DNA of 64,000 nt. Origin: Carallia brachiata (taxonomy: Eukaryota; Streptophyta; Magnoliopsida; Malpighiales; Rhizophoraceae). The DNA lies in the NCBI GenBank assembly GCA_021464245.1, contig JADCRB010000054.1, positions 862,291 to 926,290 of the forward strand, written 5' to 3'. Shown piece by piece: positions 1-12,458 of this stretch. The notes beneath the pieces are model-generated. The model was not told the DNA's origin, did no database searches, and saw nothing but the letters and a program-made list of their open reading frames with translations. Made by a program: the position numbers and the translations under genes. Position 1 is the first letter of the stretch. Every line of letters begins with the position of its first letter.

Positions 1-959
1 GGCAACAAAATCACAATGCAATGCCCTCAAAACCATGGTTCTAAAAAAGCATCAACGACATGCTTTTCCACAACGGAGGCTCGTGGACCGCAACACAATA
101 ATTTTATCAATTGGACAAAAATAACCCTATAATCTTCAAGATTGTCCAGCATTGCCGTTATATAAGGTGGGCAAATCCCATCCAACGTTGCAACAGATTG
201 CAGTAGATTTCTTCGGAGCTTGCAGCAGATTTTCCCAAAAAGTGTTTTTTTTTTCACTTGAAATACGATTTAATTCCTATTTTTCTATTTTTAATTTCGT
301 ATTTCTCTAGTTTCTTGAGGTGGTAATTTTTGTGCTCAAAAAGCTTGTGGATATGAGCTTTTAGTTTAACTGCCATTTTTTTATTTGTCGCCATATTCTT
401 TTTTTTTTTGTACATAACTCTCTCTCTCTCTTTCTCACATACACACGCTCAGTTTATGCTGTCCCCATAAGAATCTCTAATTTGATTTCTTACTGGTTGC
501 TTCGAATGCTTCTTTGAATTTGATAGGATAGGACGACTTTCAATTTTCTAAATAGAATTCTCAATTATTAAATTAAGTATATTGTCAAGTATGCAAATTT
601 TTTAAAAGTGAAATAAAATAATTATGTTTTTTATGGTCATTTTACGTAGTAATAACTGTTTTAACAGTAATTTTACCAAACAAATAAAATTAAATTTGAT
701 TTTTTTTACAGTCATTTTACCACTTTTAACAAACATCATACGATTGTGATAAACAGTACTTTTATTTCTTAACACTTTTATTCACAGTATTTTATTTCAT
801 AATAATTTTTCTTACAGTATTACCAAACAAGTCTTTAATCATCAAGGTTTCTTCGAAAACAATTATTAGTCAAATAAACATTAAAAAATTAAAATCTTGT
901 GATAACAGTTACACAATTACTTACAGGATATATGAACGTGTTCAGAAAATTCTCCTCTT

Positions 960-1465
960 CGCGATGGTATCTTCAATTTAATTTTTTGATTTTTCTTTTT
1001 TTCCTTTTCTTTTTTCCTATTTCTCTTTCTTTTTCTCTCTTCTTTTTCTCGGCCCTTCTAGCTCCTATTCGAGAATCCCAAATCCAATTCTAATGTCCAT
1101 TTTCCTTTTTCCTATTTCTTTTCTCTTATTTTTTTTAACAATAATATTATTTTATCCATTTATCAGTATACTTTATTATCATTTCTTTCTCCCTTTTTTT
1201 GTTTCATTACTATACTTTATTGTTTATTTTTATTATTGTTGTTATTGTTTTTATTATATTATTATCATCATTATTTATTATCTATCTCTTTTTTCTTTTT
1301 TTTTTGTTTTACCATTATACTTTATTATTTACTTTTATCATTATTATCATTATTGTTATTATTATCATTATTATTATTATTTATTATTTCTCTTTCTTTC
1401 TTTTTATTTATTTATTTTCACATTTTCTTTTTCATTTTCATTTTCATTTTCTTATTTTGATTTGA
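960..1465. repeat. T/C-rich and (TTA/TCA)n low-complexity tract
   Basis: About 500 bases are almost pure T and C on the + strand, passing into TTA/TCA-type triplets near 1320-1385 and TTTTCAT-like hexamers near 1425-1450. Overlapping long open frames here encode only Phe, Leu, Ile, Tyr and Ser and are composition artefacts. Confidence 0.85.
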
Positions 1466-1489
1466 TTGATTTTAATTAATCCTAACCTT

Positions 1490-1735
1490 AACCATTAATC
1501 AAGGTTTGTGTTTTAATTATTCGCAATTAAAACTAATTAGTAGTGATTAGCCTTAATCGCGACTAAGGAGCAACTCGTTTGAGGCTTAATTATTTTTAAT
1601 TAATGTTAATTAATCATGATTAGTCCCATTAAGAGCGCTTAAGCTTGAGATATGTTTAAGCTAGGATTAGCTTAACTTAAGATTGCTTAGTACTACTTAA
1701 GCTTACTTAAAGTATAATTAAACATTTATTTATTT
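1490..1735. repeat. TTAA/TTAAG-rich patch
   Basis: Short palindromic words such as TTAAT, CTTAAG and TTAAGC recur densely across about 240 bases. The composition differs sharply from the pyrimidine tract on its left. It may be the remnant of a transposable element, but I see no clear termini or target duplication. Confidence 0.4.
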
Positions 1736-2639
1736 GTTTATTTTTACATTTTCCCTTATCAAACGACATCTATATATTGTCTACACACAACAAACATATA
1801 CACGTGCTTAGAAAAATGTGACAGTTCGAATAAAGATAGAACCAGACAAAATTAAGAAAAATTGATGTTACAACCCCAGCTAAAAACAGAATGTCTCACC
1901 TTTCCCACTTCATCTGAAAAGATGAATGTTTAAATTTAAGTTATCGGATCTCTACTTCTTCTGACAACTAAGAAACTTTGGTTATAGTCCTTCCTATGCT
2001 GACTTTTAAACATAACTACACATAATATGAGAGGAAATTTAATAGTAGGGTAGACAAAAACTATCATTTATGTCATATGTTCTGCCATGGAGAGTAAGAC
2101 AAATTAGAGAATTATATGAGCAATGCATCGTAATAGTTTCTATAAATCAAATACTTAGAGCCTCGCATCTATTGAAAGTCCAAGAGCCAGTGCTAGACAA
2201 GACAAAGTGCTACACAATGAGAACCACCTTTGAACATGTAAGATAAATTACCATATAATAGGAGCCTCGTCTTGAGCTCATGGAGCCATCTCTAAAATCC
2301 TGCCTACCTGGTAAAGCGATCTTGTGATTTTGTGTCTTATGGTGACGAGGACATCGTATATAAATTATGACACTTTGCTTATATTATAAGGATAGAAAGA
2401 GGTAGATGGCTTATAAGTTGGGTAGTAAGGTAAACAATATAAGTTAAACCCTCTAAGTGGTTATAAAACTTATATATTGCAGTTACATTAGAAAATTTCA
2501 AAATTAGAGGATAAGTTCTTAAGTGGGAAGAATGATGACTTGCAAAAATTTTGCAAAATTGTTGACTCTAAACTAGAGAATATAACATTCTATAAAATGT
2601 CAAAAAGACTTACACGTCCTCAAAGCAGCCTGAAAATGG

Positions 2640-3110
2640 TACTAATGTGATAAGATAAGGACCAATCATTGCTTGACATATGTCATGTGCTTGAAAAGAC
2701 AAAATAGTAGACCGATCATGGCATGCCATGTCATAAAACCAATTGTAGAGTGACACGCGACATAACATGTAAATGGATCAAATATGATGTGAAATATCAA
2801 TGAGCCAATCACAATGCAGCATGTCAACGAACAACCAACCACAAAACGACACATTGATCAACCAATTAGAGCATATGTAGTTAAAATGACTAATTACAAA
2901 TCAGCACATCCATAAACAAATCATAACTTGACATATGGCATCTTCTACATAATCTAACCAATATCAGCCTAACACATCAGAGGGTCGTTCTCTCTGCGTC
3001 ATGTGACATCCTCAGCAGTGTTGGACCAACCACAACATGACAAATTGATCAACAATTCATCGTGTGACATGTGTAATACATCAATCAACCAACCATTCTA
3101 CGGCAAATGG
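2640..3110. repeat. Degenerate array of ACCAATCA / TGACACATG-type units
   Basis: Variants of ACCAATCA (also ACCAACCA, GCCAATCA, ACCAATTA) are each followed 8-15 bases later by variants of TGACACATG or TGACATATG. At least ten such units lie between about 2650 and 3100 with irregular spacing of 25-60 bases. This looks like a decayed minisatellite or the spacer of an old retroelement. I cannot name the family. Confidence 0.6.
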
Positions 3111-3710
3111 AAAACATGCATCTTGACATTTAGCGAAGCTTACCATGTGTCATGCTATGGTTTTCCCTCATGCTAACTCATCACTTTTGGCCTCGCCTAC
3201 ATATGGCTTGACCCTGTATTCTCTCTTACCAAAGAGAGAAAGGTAATAAAATTAAGGACTTGAAAAAATTTATAGAATTAACAAATGATTGTACATAAGA
3301 AAAGGCTACTCATGTCATTACCTATTTTAAGTCACAATTTTGTGTTAATGAGATTTTTATAAAGTAAAATCCCAAATCAAATTAACAGTTAAACATGCCA
3401 CAAAGTAGAAGAGGTAATAAAGTATAGACTTCTAAGTTATATAATTTCTTAAAAATATAGAGTCGATAGATAATAGAGTTTTGAATTTACATGCAGTAAC
3501 CAGATGTTACAATAAATTTATCTTCGCTCGCAAGAGTATTTTTCAGAATGTTAGCGTCAGATGTATAGGCCCTTCCCACTTAGCTAAGAGTCAAACATGC
3601 AAACTTCATATTAAAAGAACAAGCTACCAATCTATTCTACCCTGATATTTAAGCACATTTGGCACGACACCCTAAAACGAACATGTGTTCTATCTATTAT
3701 ACCCATGCAA

Positions 3711-3773
3711 TCCTGTGACTGAAAAGAAAATTTATAAGAATATCCTGTGATTGAAAAAAAATTTATAAGAATG
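3711..3773. repeat. Two-copy tandem repeat, 32 bp unit
   Basis: A unit beginning TCCTGTGA and ending TTTATAAGAAT occurs twice head to tail (3711-3742 and 3743-3773) with only a few differences. Confidence 0.85.
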
Positions 3774-5682
3774 TGTCTGTTGAGTAAATATAGAATATAA
3801 ATAAGATAAATAGTTTTTTAAAATGTAATCTTAAAATGTGGTTAAAATTTATTTTAACTTAGTATCTCAATTGGCACCCCTCTCCTATTGGGTTGAACAA
3901 GAAATTTAAATTCCAAAAAGATGATTGCTTTCGATAAATAATGAAAATGATAACTAATTTTTTCACCTAAATGGGAAAAATAGAATTGTAAAATGCGATG
4001 TTTGAAATCATACCCTCATATATGTAAAAATTTGGCCACTTGCTCCTGGACGTAAGAAGTAGCAAGAGTTTATATTTTTGTAAGTGAAAATTTTTCACTT
4101 TCAGGTTTAGCAATAATATATAAAGAGTTTGAATTCGTAAAAGTTTGAACATATAACTTTTTAGTTGTAATTTGTGCACATAGCTTGTTAATTTGGTACT
4201 TATGAAAAACATTATTTTTGTTCTTTTCAATAGGAGAAAAGCCAAAATAGTAATAATAGTAATAAACAAAGAAAGACTAAAAACACAAACATTACATTAC
4301 CAAAGAGTATCATGAAAGTTCTAAAATTAGATCGAATGATGATCAAGCTCAGTATAGTAATACAAATGCTCAGTCCAGGTGCCAATAATGACATTCCAAC
4401 ATTTATAAATATTAAATAAATGGATGACAAATCACACAATATCAAGTGAAATAGCCCAATGTCAAACCTCTATCCAATAATCATTATGTTTCTCATCAAA
4501 AACAAGAAACCTATTACAGATTTGAATGATTGAAAACACAAGATCACACAAAAATTTAGTCTTACTCAACAAAAAACCAAGAAAATAAACCAAAAAAAAA
4601 AAGATACGAGAAGTGACCAAAAAAAAAAAGATTTTGCCCCAAAATGAAAAGAAATGAGTAGACAATCAAAAAATCAAAAGTTTATCATATAATATCGTGA
4701 AAGTAAAACGAGACCTAAAAGATAGTGTAAAAAACAGAAGAGGAAGGTTGCAAAATTGATTTGTAGCAAGGGTTTTCTCTAGAATCCTAGGCTAGACTGA
4801 CAAAAAAAAAAAAAAAAGAAATATAGTGTGCATGCTAGCTACTGTAGCCTCCAAAGCTAAGCACCATAGAACTCGTATCAATAGAGGTATGTTCGTGATA
4901 TCATATATAAAGCATATGCATGGATGTAATATATTTCATTTTTTTATTATAGAAAAGATTCATTCATAATTATGCAACCCTTTAAGAGGTAGTCAGTCTA
5001 AGTACTCATATATCAACATACCGAGATATTAAAATCTAAGATTTCCTAAATAAGAGGATCTCAAGACAACAAGATAACAGGAGGGTTGAAAAGCCCAACA
5101 TCTAAAAAATTAGTAATATATGCTAACAAAAAAGTCAAAAGATTAAATAATAAACTAAGTTCAAGATACCTAGGTCTCACATAATACATGTATAGTGCCT
5201 GTATAGTATGAGGTTCTAGTCTCCTCTACGTCATGTTACTTAGATTCATTGACAAATATTGGGGAAAACTTTACTTCATATAGTATAAGTGTATTATATA
5301 ACATACATATACAAGCCGCATGATAACTTAGCACGTTATGCATTGCCGAATTACTCAAAGTTCATAGGTTGGATAACACGTTAACTAGTAGTGTTATTGA
5401 TCAAGCATAGAATCCTCTTATGCTTAACACCTTGAAATCCACTTTGGTTAAGTTAATACGTATGTCATGCAAATTTATATGGTTACTACATAAAGGAAAA
5501 AAAAATATTTACCATGGCAAAAAAAAAAAGAAGGAAGTTTTACCATAAATCATTGTTTGTGTTATACTAAGGAAATTTACAGTTTTCTTTATTTATTCAC
5601 CAAACACAAGGAAATATTTTTCAACAAATTTTAATATCATACCCAAATAGTGAAAAATAATTTATTTTCACAAAAATTTTTT

Positions 5683-5862
5683 GAATAATGATAAATATCT
5701 CAAAATCATGTCATGGAAAATTTTGAAATTTACAATTATGGAAAGAAACATCAAGTTTTTTCCTTTTTAGTTTAACAGTGTTAAAAAAATTTGATGATTT
5801 TTTCATAATTATAAATTTTGGATATTTTATAACATGACTTTCGAAATATTTATTGTTACTGT
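5683..5862. mobile_element. Old foldback MITE, related to the copy at 35887-36070
   Basis: The left arm (about 5683-5758) and right arm (about 5785-5862) are inverted copies sharing words such as ATCATGTYAT and ATAATTATG. The same arms and a similar centre occur in the intronic element at 35887-36070, so these are two members of one family. The ends of this copy are eroded and I do not see a clean target duplication. Confidence 0.6.
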
Positions 5863-6457
5863 AGTTTTTTTCGTTACATGTCTCAAACAGACAAATTATT
5901 TTCCTATAAACTAGCGGACTTTTATATAAAATATGTAAAGAGTAAACAATAATGAAAAAAAAAATTTAATCATATCAAAGGGGAAAAAAAAGACAATAAG
6001 AGTAATAAGAAAATGATCTCTTTCACTCAGAAAAAAAAAAAGAAAAAAGAGCCCTCCTAATTATCCAATACATATATTTGTGAATTCCACCTGTGAAAAA
6101 AAAGGTACATTTTATGAAGAATATTTTGATCTATACAAGATTAATCAGCTGTTGTCTCATAAAAAGATGGCTTAAAACCACCTTTTTCATAACATACCTT
6201 CAGGTTCACTTGTTATCAAACTGCAATCTCATAAAACTTTTACTAAACACCATAATATACTCGTTGAAAAACTGGACAAAAAACAACAACATATCCAAAA
6301 ATCAAAACAAACACTCATTGAATCATTAATACAGAAGATTCTACCAAAATAAATAAATAAATAAATATGGAGGTAAAAGAAATTCATGATTCCAGGCAGA
6401 TTCAAATTTCAAGAAACCATTAATTAGTGGGATTGGGCGGATAAAAATATCAAAAAA

Positions 6458-6466
6458 GGCGGGAAA
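6458..6466 (+). promoter_or_regulatory. E2F-type site upstream of RPA2
   Basis: GGCGGGAAA, the complement of the E2F/DP consensus TTTCCCGCC, lies about 170 bases upstream of the RPA2 start codon. A second identical word follows 15 bases later. Such sites drive S-phase genes in plants, which fits a replication protein; binding itself is inferred. Confidence 0.7.
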
Positions 6467-6481
6467 GTTAAAAGCTAAGAT

Positions 6482-6490
6482 GGCGGGAAA
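6482..6490 (+). promoter_or_regulatory. Second E2F-type site upstream of RPA2
   Basis: A second exact GGCGGGAAA, in the same orientation as the one at 6458. Two exact copies within 33 bases in otherwise AT-rich DNA are unlikely by chance. Confidence 0.7.
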
Positions 6491-6597
6491 CTCCCCAGGA
6501 TATATTGGTTAAGGAGTTATTTTTATTTTTATTTTTTATATAATTTGCCAAAACGAGTTGGGTGATTATTCTCTCAATTGCATCTCTCTCTTAAATT

Positions 6598-6606
6598 AAA
6601 CCCTAA
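6598..6606 (+). promoter_or_regulatory. Telo-box in the RPA2 leader
   Basis: AAACCCTAA lies 28 bases before the RPA2 start codon. Telo-boxes near transcription starts are typical of plant genes expressed in cycling cells and fit with the two E2F-type words. Confidence 0.6.
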
Positions 6607-6633
6607 TTAATTCCCCGTTCTAGAGTTCCAGAT

Positions 6634-9107
6634 ATGTTCTCCTCCAGCCAGTTCGACTCCCCGGCCGCCAGCTCCGGCGCCAGCGGATTTATGTCTTCCC
6701 AGTTAACTCAGGCGGCCGATCTCGCTCCGTCTGCCGCAAAAGTAAGTCAGTCATCGTCGGATCTCTCTCCACATCCATTTGAATTCCTATTTCTGTTTGG
6801 CTGCCAAGACCGATTACGAAAAGAAAGCAAAGTAAAGCAGGTTTAGTAAGTGAGTGTTGTCCCCTTTGTTTGGCTCCAGATTCGTGATTCTCATGGACTG
6901 GTTCCAGTGACGGTGAAGCAGATCAGCCAGGCTTCTCATTCGGACGATAAATCCAATTTTCTGATAAATGGCGTGGATGTCACTAATGTATTTCCCAAGA
7001 CTTGCTGTTTGACTTCTCCGATTTGTGTTTTTTTCAATTCAAACAGAAGATATAATTTTATTGCATGTTTGGGTTTTCCAACACTTGCGCGAATGGCTGC
7101 GTGCTCCAGTTTTCGTTTTTTGAGTAGTTTTTTTTTTTTTAATTTTGGAATTTTTTGGGTTCTAATAAATATGTTCATGGGTGTAGGTTACGGTGGTTGG
7201 AATGGTGTTTGACAAAGCTGAAAAGGCTACTGATGTTAATTTTATTGTGGATGATGGAACTGGCAGAATTGGCTGTAGAAGATGGTAATGCACTGAACTC
7301 GATTTATGTTTCACGATCGTGATGTAGTTGTTGTTTGCCTATGAACTCATCTTTTAAGAACTCATTCACATTTGGGAACAAAATGCAAATGTTACCAAAT
7401 AGAAACTGATCAACAGACCAACACATGCTGAAAACTGAGGTTTGGGCTCTGTTTCGTGCTGTGCATTTGATTTTGATGTATGTCTGGTAATTTAAACAGG
7501 ATCAATGAAAGTTTTGACTCAATTGAAATGGAGGCAATACAGTAAGTTTCCTTTTATCTGGATTCTCTTTCCGGAGCGTTTAACTTTTACTTCAAATAAA
7601 AAGAATTTGTGTCATGACATGACTTTTCTGTTTTGCTGCAACAATGAATTGCTTTAATGTTGTGACGTTCTGATTTTCCTCATAAAAGAGATGGAATGTA
7701 TGCTCGTGTCAACGGGCACCTGCGGACATTTCAAGGCAACATGCAATTAGTTGCTTTCTCTGTAAGGTATGGCTATCGTAAGCTTTCCATCCAACGTTAT
7801 TATTCAAAAACTGGGTTCTGTATCATATGTGGATTGCACAACTTGTGTTAACTATAAAGTCGCATTCCATTTAAGCATAAATGGCAATTGACAATTTTTT
7901 ATAGTTCCGCCAAATGAAACTCAAAAAGACAAGTTTATTGTGTGATTTCAACGTGTCTAGTCTTGAATATGGTGTTGTTATTTAGCATGCATGCTTCTGA
8001 CACTTTTTGCACTAGAGTCTCTGTTGTTAAAGGTAGTTTCATGCCTTCTTATGGTATGCTGAGTTAACTGTTTTTTCCAGGCCTGTGACAAATTTTGATG
8101 AGATAACTTTTCACTTTATTGAATGCATACATTTCCAGTTACAAAATTCCAAACAGGTATGTTCCAAATAAGTATATTGTTTGCTATTGATTGATAAATA
8201 TTTGATTATTTCTCCTGAATGAAGTTGCAGGCTGGAAACTCAACCCAGCCTCATAGGCCAGAATTGTCTGTGGAGACTTTGGCCAGGAGTGGATCAAACG
8301 GGTATCATACCCCATCAGTGAACCAAGTATAAGACTAAACGAGTATAAGTTTCTTCCCTCATCATTCTGTTTATGTTTGGCATGAAATTGTACTTTCCTC
8401 TTGCAGTTCTCCATGCAAGATAGTGTTGATGGGCTTAAGGATAGTGATCAGTTGGTCCTTGACTGCCTTCGACAATCTTCAAGCATGTGAGTTATGGATA
8501 AAAATTCTATTTTTCTTCATTTAGCTTCTTTTCTATCAGGTTTTGTGTTAGCTAGTTTTACCATGTTCTTTTTGTCTCTTAGTAGAAATATGAATTTGTA
8601 CTTCACGAGTGGTCAATAACCCTAGACACAATGTTCAATTCTGTATCAAGTTGGCTGTAGCTGTCCTTTTTAATTTTGGCAGAAATATAATGTGTGAGAT
8701 ATTGTCAAATAAGCTATTGTTTCTTGGATTCATTCTACCCTGTATACCTGTTTACTGGCATTTTGAGATGTACGCAAGCACCCACAATTACACATTGCCA
8801 TATATATTCAAGCCTATGCATCGGTATTGCACTATCAAACTTAAGGGAGGTGGTTGCTGTTTGCAGGGGGCAGGAAAAGGGGGTGCACGTGGATGAACTT
8901 TGCCAAAAGCTGAAACTGCCCGCAGAGAAGATCAAGTAGTCTCTCCGTCTCTGTCTCTCCCCTGGTCTTCGTCTCTCTTCCTCCTTGGAGGTCTGTTATT
9001 CCTTTAATTAACCGCTCTCTTGTCTTGCCAGGGATTCTATTAGGTCACTTGAGGACGAAGGTTTGATATATTCGACAATTGACGAATTTCACTACAAGGC
9101 AACCTGA
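6634..9107 (+). CDS. RPA2: Replication protein A 32 kDa subunit (RPA2)
   Basis: Middle subunit of the heterotrimeric single-stranded DNA-binding protein RPA, acting in nuclear replication, repair and recombination. My model has ten exons: 6634-6741, 6880-6987, 7187-7284, 7500-7541, 7689-7766, 8081-8156, 8231-8326, 8407-8486, 8867-8935 and 9032-9107. All introns are GT-AG and the model closes in frame at 276 residues, the usual length. The N-terminus is Ser-rich (MFSSSQFDSP), as expected for the phosphorylated tail. The OB fold covers about residues 37-175, including VTVVGMVFDK and DDGTGRIGCRRW. The C-terminal winged helix covers about residues 228-276 (QEKGVHVDELC, ending in FHYKAT). The first ATG is chosen because the Ser-rich start matches the family. 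Which RPA2 paralogue this is (A or B) cannot be settled here. Confidence 0.95.
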
Positions 9108-10070
9108 TGAAATGGACAGTATTGAAGAATACTTACGGATGGTCGTTGATTTTGGCTGCATGCAATGTGTTGCCGTTTGTGTTTTGTTTATTTGAGTTTA
9201 TGAAAGCCGTAAGCAGATATTTTCTTGGTTCCGCGTAGCCAATTTCAAGCATATGAATTCTGAACGTACGCACCATATTTTGAATCTATATGTACAGGTA
9301 GGAATGAACCTGCTCAGTATTTTTGGGTTATTGAACCTGCTACCATTAAAATTAGGAATTGGTCAAGCCGTGGAACAGATATATGGCAGCCATTTTGCAG
9401 TTCGTTTTAATCAAATATCCTTAAAATGCGCTTAAACCTCTAGGTTTGAAGATGCATTCCTAAAGTCCAACAAAGCTGTGCCCTAATATTATTTACCAAA
9501 CCTGGAAAAAAGGGTGCATTTAGTCGTAAATGAGTATCTCCTAGCTAGGCATCCCTGCCCTGCTACTGAGATTACTTTGTTTTGTTTCCATCTAAAAAGT
9601 GGACAAGAAAAAATTTTGGTCATGTTTAACTACTCTTCGCCTGCATAAGCGATGCTTTTAGCAGCCTCTCAGAAGCCATGATTTGCAATGTGGTTGCGGG
9701 CTTGCGTAGCTTTGTTAGAAAAATAGCAACAATCGACGCTCTGAAGGACCCGTAATGTGAAAGACTCTTGAATAAGTAAATCAAGCGTTTCTCAAGATTT
9801 GGCTCTATGTAGTAGTCACATGACTCACATCACATGTTCATTTTAGATTTTCCAAAGCCTTAAATTTAAAGGCATCAATTTAACTTAAGCCTGGAGTTAT
9901 TGCTCTAAGTACATCTCCTGGATGTTTAGAATCGCTTCATCGCTTCAATTAAGCGATCACTTAATTCAGGTCCAGTTCATTACCAATCGGGTGGGTTGGC
10001 CCATCTAATGGCCTTTGAAATGGAAGTCAAAAAATTGTTCGGCAGAGGACCTCAAAAAAAGTCAATCGGT

Positions 10071-10199
10071 CCTCCCAATGGCATATATTGCCCTTACTAC
10101 AACAGAATATTATCGGGATCCAATAGTCTGTAGGTTGATTGTGTAAGACTTTCCTCCTCTTAATCCTTTGGCCTCTTTCTGTAACAAAAAAAAAAAAAA
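10071..10199 (+). mobile_element. Short poly(A)-tailed retroposed insertion with 17 bp target duplication
   Basis: The word AAAAAAAGTCAATCGGT occurs exactly at 10054-10070 and again at 10200-10216. Between the copies lies about 110 bases ending in a long A run (about 10186 onward). A long target duplication plus an A tail is the signature of LINE-mediated target-primed reverse transcription. The insert itself is too short for me to name its source. Confidence 0.8.
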
Positions 10200-10862
10200 A
10201 AAAAAAGTCAATCGGTATCGTGGAGACCTCAAACCATACGCCGTCGTACGTGGATCCGAATTCTCCAACAATGTTGACGATCAAGGTGTCATTTCTCCCA
10301 ATGGGGACAAGAGGCTTGTCATCTCTCCTGTCTCCATTATTATTTTCATTTTTTCCTTTTTTTTTTCCATGGTAGTTTTTTTTTTTTTTTTACCGTACCG
10401 TCGCTTTTAAATTTGTTTGCCTTGAAAGTTTTAATGAATTTAGAGATCACAATTAAGAGCAAACCCTTACAGGCTTTGACAATAAAAGGATGTTTGACTT
10501 AACTTTTAAGGGGTATATTTACTTTTTAGTTTTAACAAATTAAAAAAATGGTGTTGGGTAAAAATTTTATTTAAAAAGTATTGATTACTAAAAGTATCTC
10601 AATCAGTTGATAAAAAAAAAATATTATGATTACTTTTTAAATTTATCAGCTACAAATAAATATTATTTAGATCAAAATACCTCTATACAATCATTTTTTT
10701 ATTTATGACAATAAAATAAAAATATCATCTACAAAATGGTCATTTTTTATTTTAATAATAAATAATAAATATCAATTTAATTAAATATTATAATTTTATT
10801 TTAACAATCAATAACAATAACTAACAATAATAATAATTAAAAACAGTAATAACAATAAACAA

Positions 10863-10915
10863 CGTTGTCCTTCAAGCTACATTTCTGTACGTTGTCCTTC
10901 AAGCTACATTTCTGT
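10863..10915. repeat. 27 bp tandem duplication
   Basis: A 26-base word starting CGTTGTCCTTC occurs identically at 10863-10888 and 10890-10915, one base apart. Confidence 0.9.
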
Positions 10916-11606
10916 CTTCCTTTTATTTTTCCCTCATTTTTGCATAATTTTTTAAGTCAAAATTCTCATCAATATATTAATCTCAATTTGAAAATCCAAT
11001 TATTTTTTAGGAAAACTAATTGAGTTAAAAAAAATGCTATTCATATTTTCACATTTTTAAAAAAAATTTTCTTTGTTAGATATAAAGTCTAGTAGTAGGT
11101 CACATGAACTCTTAATTTCAGGTTAGATCCATAGTCTCCATAACCCCAAAACAAAAAAAAACCAAAAAAAAAAACGGAAAAGGAAAGCTTTTTGAAAATA
11201 TTATTCAGAGTTTCTTCGAATTCTTGCAACAACTTTTTGATAAGATTGAGCAAACGCACGGTAGTTAGATTGATGGTGAGAAATATGAGAATTATTGTTA
11301 AGCTATCTAAATTTAGTACAACAAAGAACTTATTAACAGGACCAAACAAAAGGTTTATCCAAACCACCCACTTACCCTCCAAATATGGTGAAATTCATTC
11401 CTTGGCCGCCTCGTCCACCAAAAGAACTCCTAATTCCCATGCATGATCTGTACATGCAGAGAAAAGTGCTCCCAACCATCAATAGTCTATCCAGGCTTGT
11501 AGCATCCCATTTTTGAACATGTACATAAATAAGAGCTTATTGAGGCTATCTTGAATCAAGAAGGCTTTGGCATCAGCTTTGCAACAACCCCAAAAGAATT
11601 GCGAAG

Positions 11607-12458
11607 ATGGATTCGAAGGCTGCTTCTCTCCTCTTCCTGGCTTCCATGTGCCTCTTCTGCTCGGCTTCCATGGCCTTTGACATCACCAAGATCCTTTCAA
11701 ACTACCCAGAGTTTTCCAACTTCAATGATTTCCTCAGCCAAACGGGCCTTGCGCAGGAAATCAACAAGCGCCAGACCATCACAGTCCTTGCCGTTAACAA
11801 CGGTGCTCTGGATGAGCTGTCCGGGAGACCTGTGGACGTGGTCAAGAGGATCTTGGCCCTGCACGTTATTCTGGATTACTATGATCAACAAAAGCTTGCC
11901 AATCTTAACAATAAGAGCAGCATCCTTACCACATTGTTCCAAACCAGCGGGATTGCAAATGGCCAGCAGGGGTTCTTGAATGTCACTAAAAACCCAGATG
12001 GAATCGTGTTTGGCTCTGCGGTGCCAGGTGCTACTCTCACTGCTTCACTCGTCAAAGCTGTGGCTGCACAGCCTTACAACATTTCTATCCTCCAAGTCAG
12101 CGATATTATTGATGCCTCAGCTATTGCGAATGCTGGGGCCCCCAATAACAGCCCTACTCCTCCTACGCCAGCCAGTGCTCCCGCACCACCTAAGAATGAG
12201 AAACCAGCTGAACCACCAGTGACAGGTGCTCCCAAAAAAGCCCCTGCTTCTCCTTCACCAGCCAAAGCTCCCGCAAAATCTTCTGAGGGAGCATCACCGG
12301 TCAGCTCACCAGTTTCGGCACCTGCACCTGCACCTGCTAATGAACCTCCTTCTGCGACAGTAGCTGATGCTCCCAAATCAGGTGCAGTCTCTCGAAGCAT
12401 CCATTTGGGTGGTCTGTCAGTTGCGTTGGCTTTGGTGGCTGGCATGCTGGCTTTTTAA
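11607..12458 (+). CDS. FLA: Fasciclin-like arabinogalactan protein (FLA14/FLA3-like)
   Basis: Intronless gene of 283 residues for a secreted, probably GPI-anchored cell-surface proteoglycan. Residues 1-23 form a signal peptide with cleavage after SASMA. One FAS1 domain spans about 24-165, with the H1 region TITVLAVNNGA and the second conserved region around LHVILDYYD. There are two N-glycosylation sequons (NVT and NIS). From about 175 to 255 the protein is rich in Ala-Pro, Ser-Pro and Thr-Pro, the glycomodules for arabinogalactan addition. The C-terminus is a hydrophobic tail (SVALALVAGMLAF) typical of a GPI signal. A single FAS1 domain followed by one Pro-rich region suggests the FLA3/FLA14 group. 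The start is the first ATG that gives the signal peptide; a TATA-like CATAAATAAG lies about 80 bases upstream. Confidence 0.95.
   Translation: MDSKAASLLFLASMCLFCSASMAFDITKILSNYPEFSNFNDFLSQTGLAQEINKRQTITVLAVNNGALDELSGRPVDVVKRILALHVILDYYDQQKLANLNNKSSILTTLFQTSGIANGQQGFLNVTKNPDGIVFGSAVPGATLTASLVKAVAAQPYNISILQVSDIIDASAIANAGAPNNSPTPPTPASAPAPPKNEKPAEPPVTGAPKKAPASPSPAKAPAKSSEGASPVSSPVSAPAPAPANEPPSATVADAPKSGAVSRSIHLGGLSVALALVAGMLAF

Larger units (their letters stand above)
1..6440. other. Gene-free AT-rich intergenic region
   Basis: I see no supportable gene here. The open frames are short and come from low-complexity sequence. The region holds a long T/C-rich tract, a TTAA/TTAAG-rich patch, a degenerate short-repeat array, a two-copy 32 bp tandem repeat and an inverted-repeat element, each listed separately. 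The rest is unremarkable AT-rich sequence. Confidence 0.7.
9108..11520. other. Intergenic region between RPA2 and FLA
   Basis: No gene is supportable. The region contains the RPA2 3' flank, a short poly(A)-tailed retroposed fragment (10071-10199), a 27 bp tandem duplication (10863-10915) and AT-rich sequence from 10480 to 11050. Confidence 0.7.

Noticed and set aside
27..257. Minus-strand open frame of 76 codons at the left edge
   Set aside because: Mixed composition but no family recognised, no splice context and no supporting neighbour exon; not enough to call a gene.
1093..1479. Overlapping 74-128 codon open frames
   Set aside because: Composition artefacts of a T/C-rich low-complexity tract.
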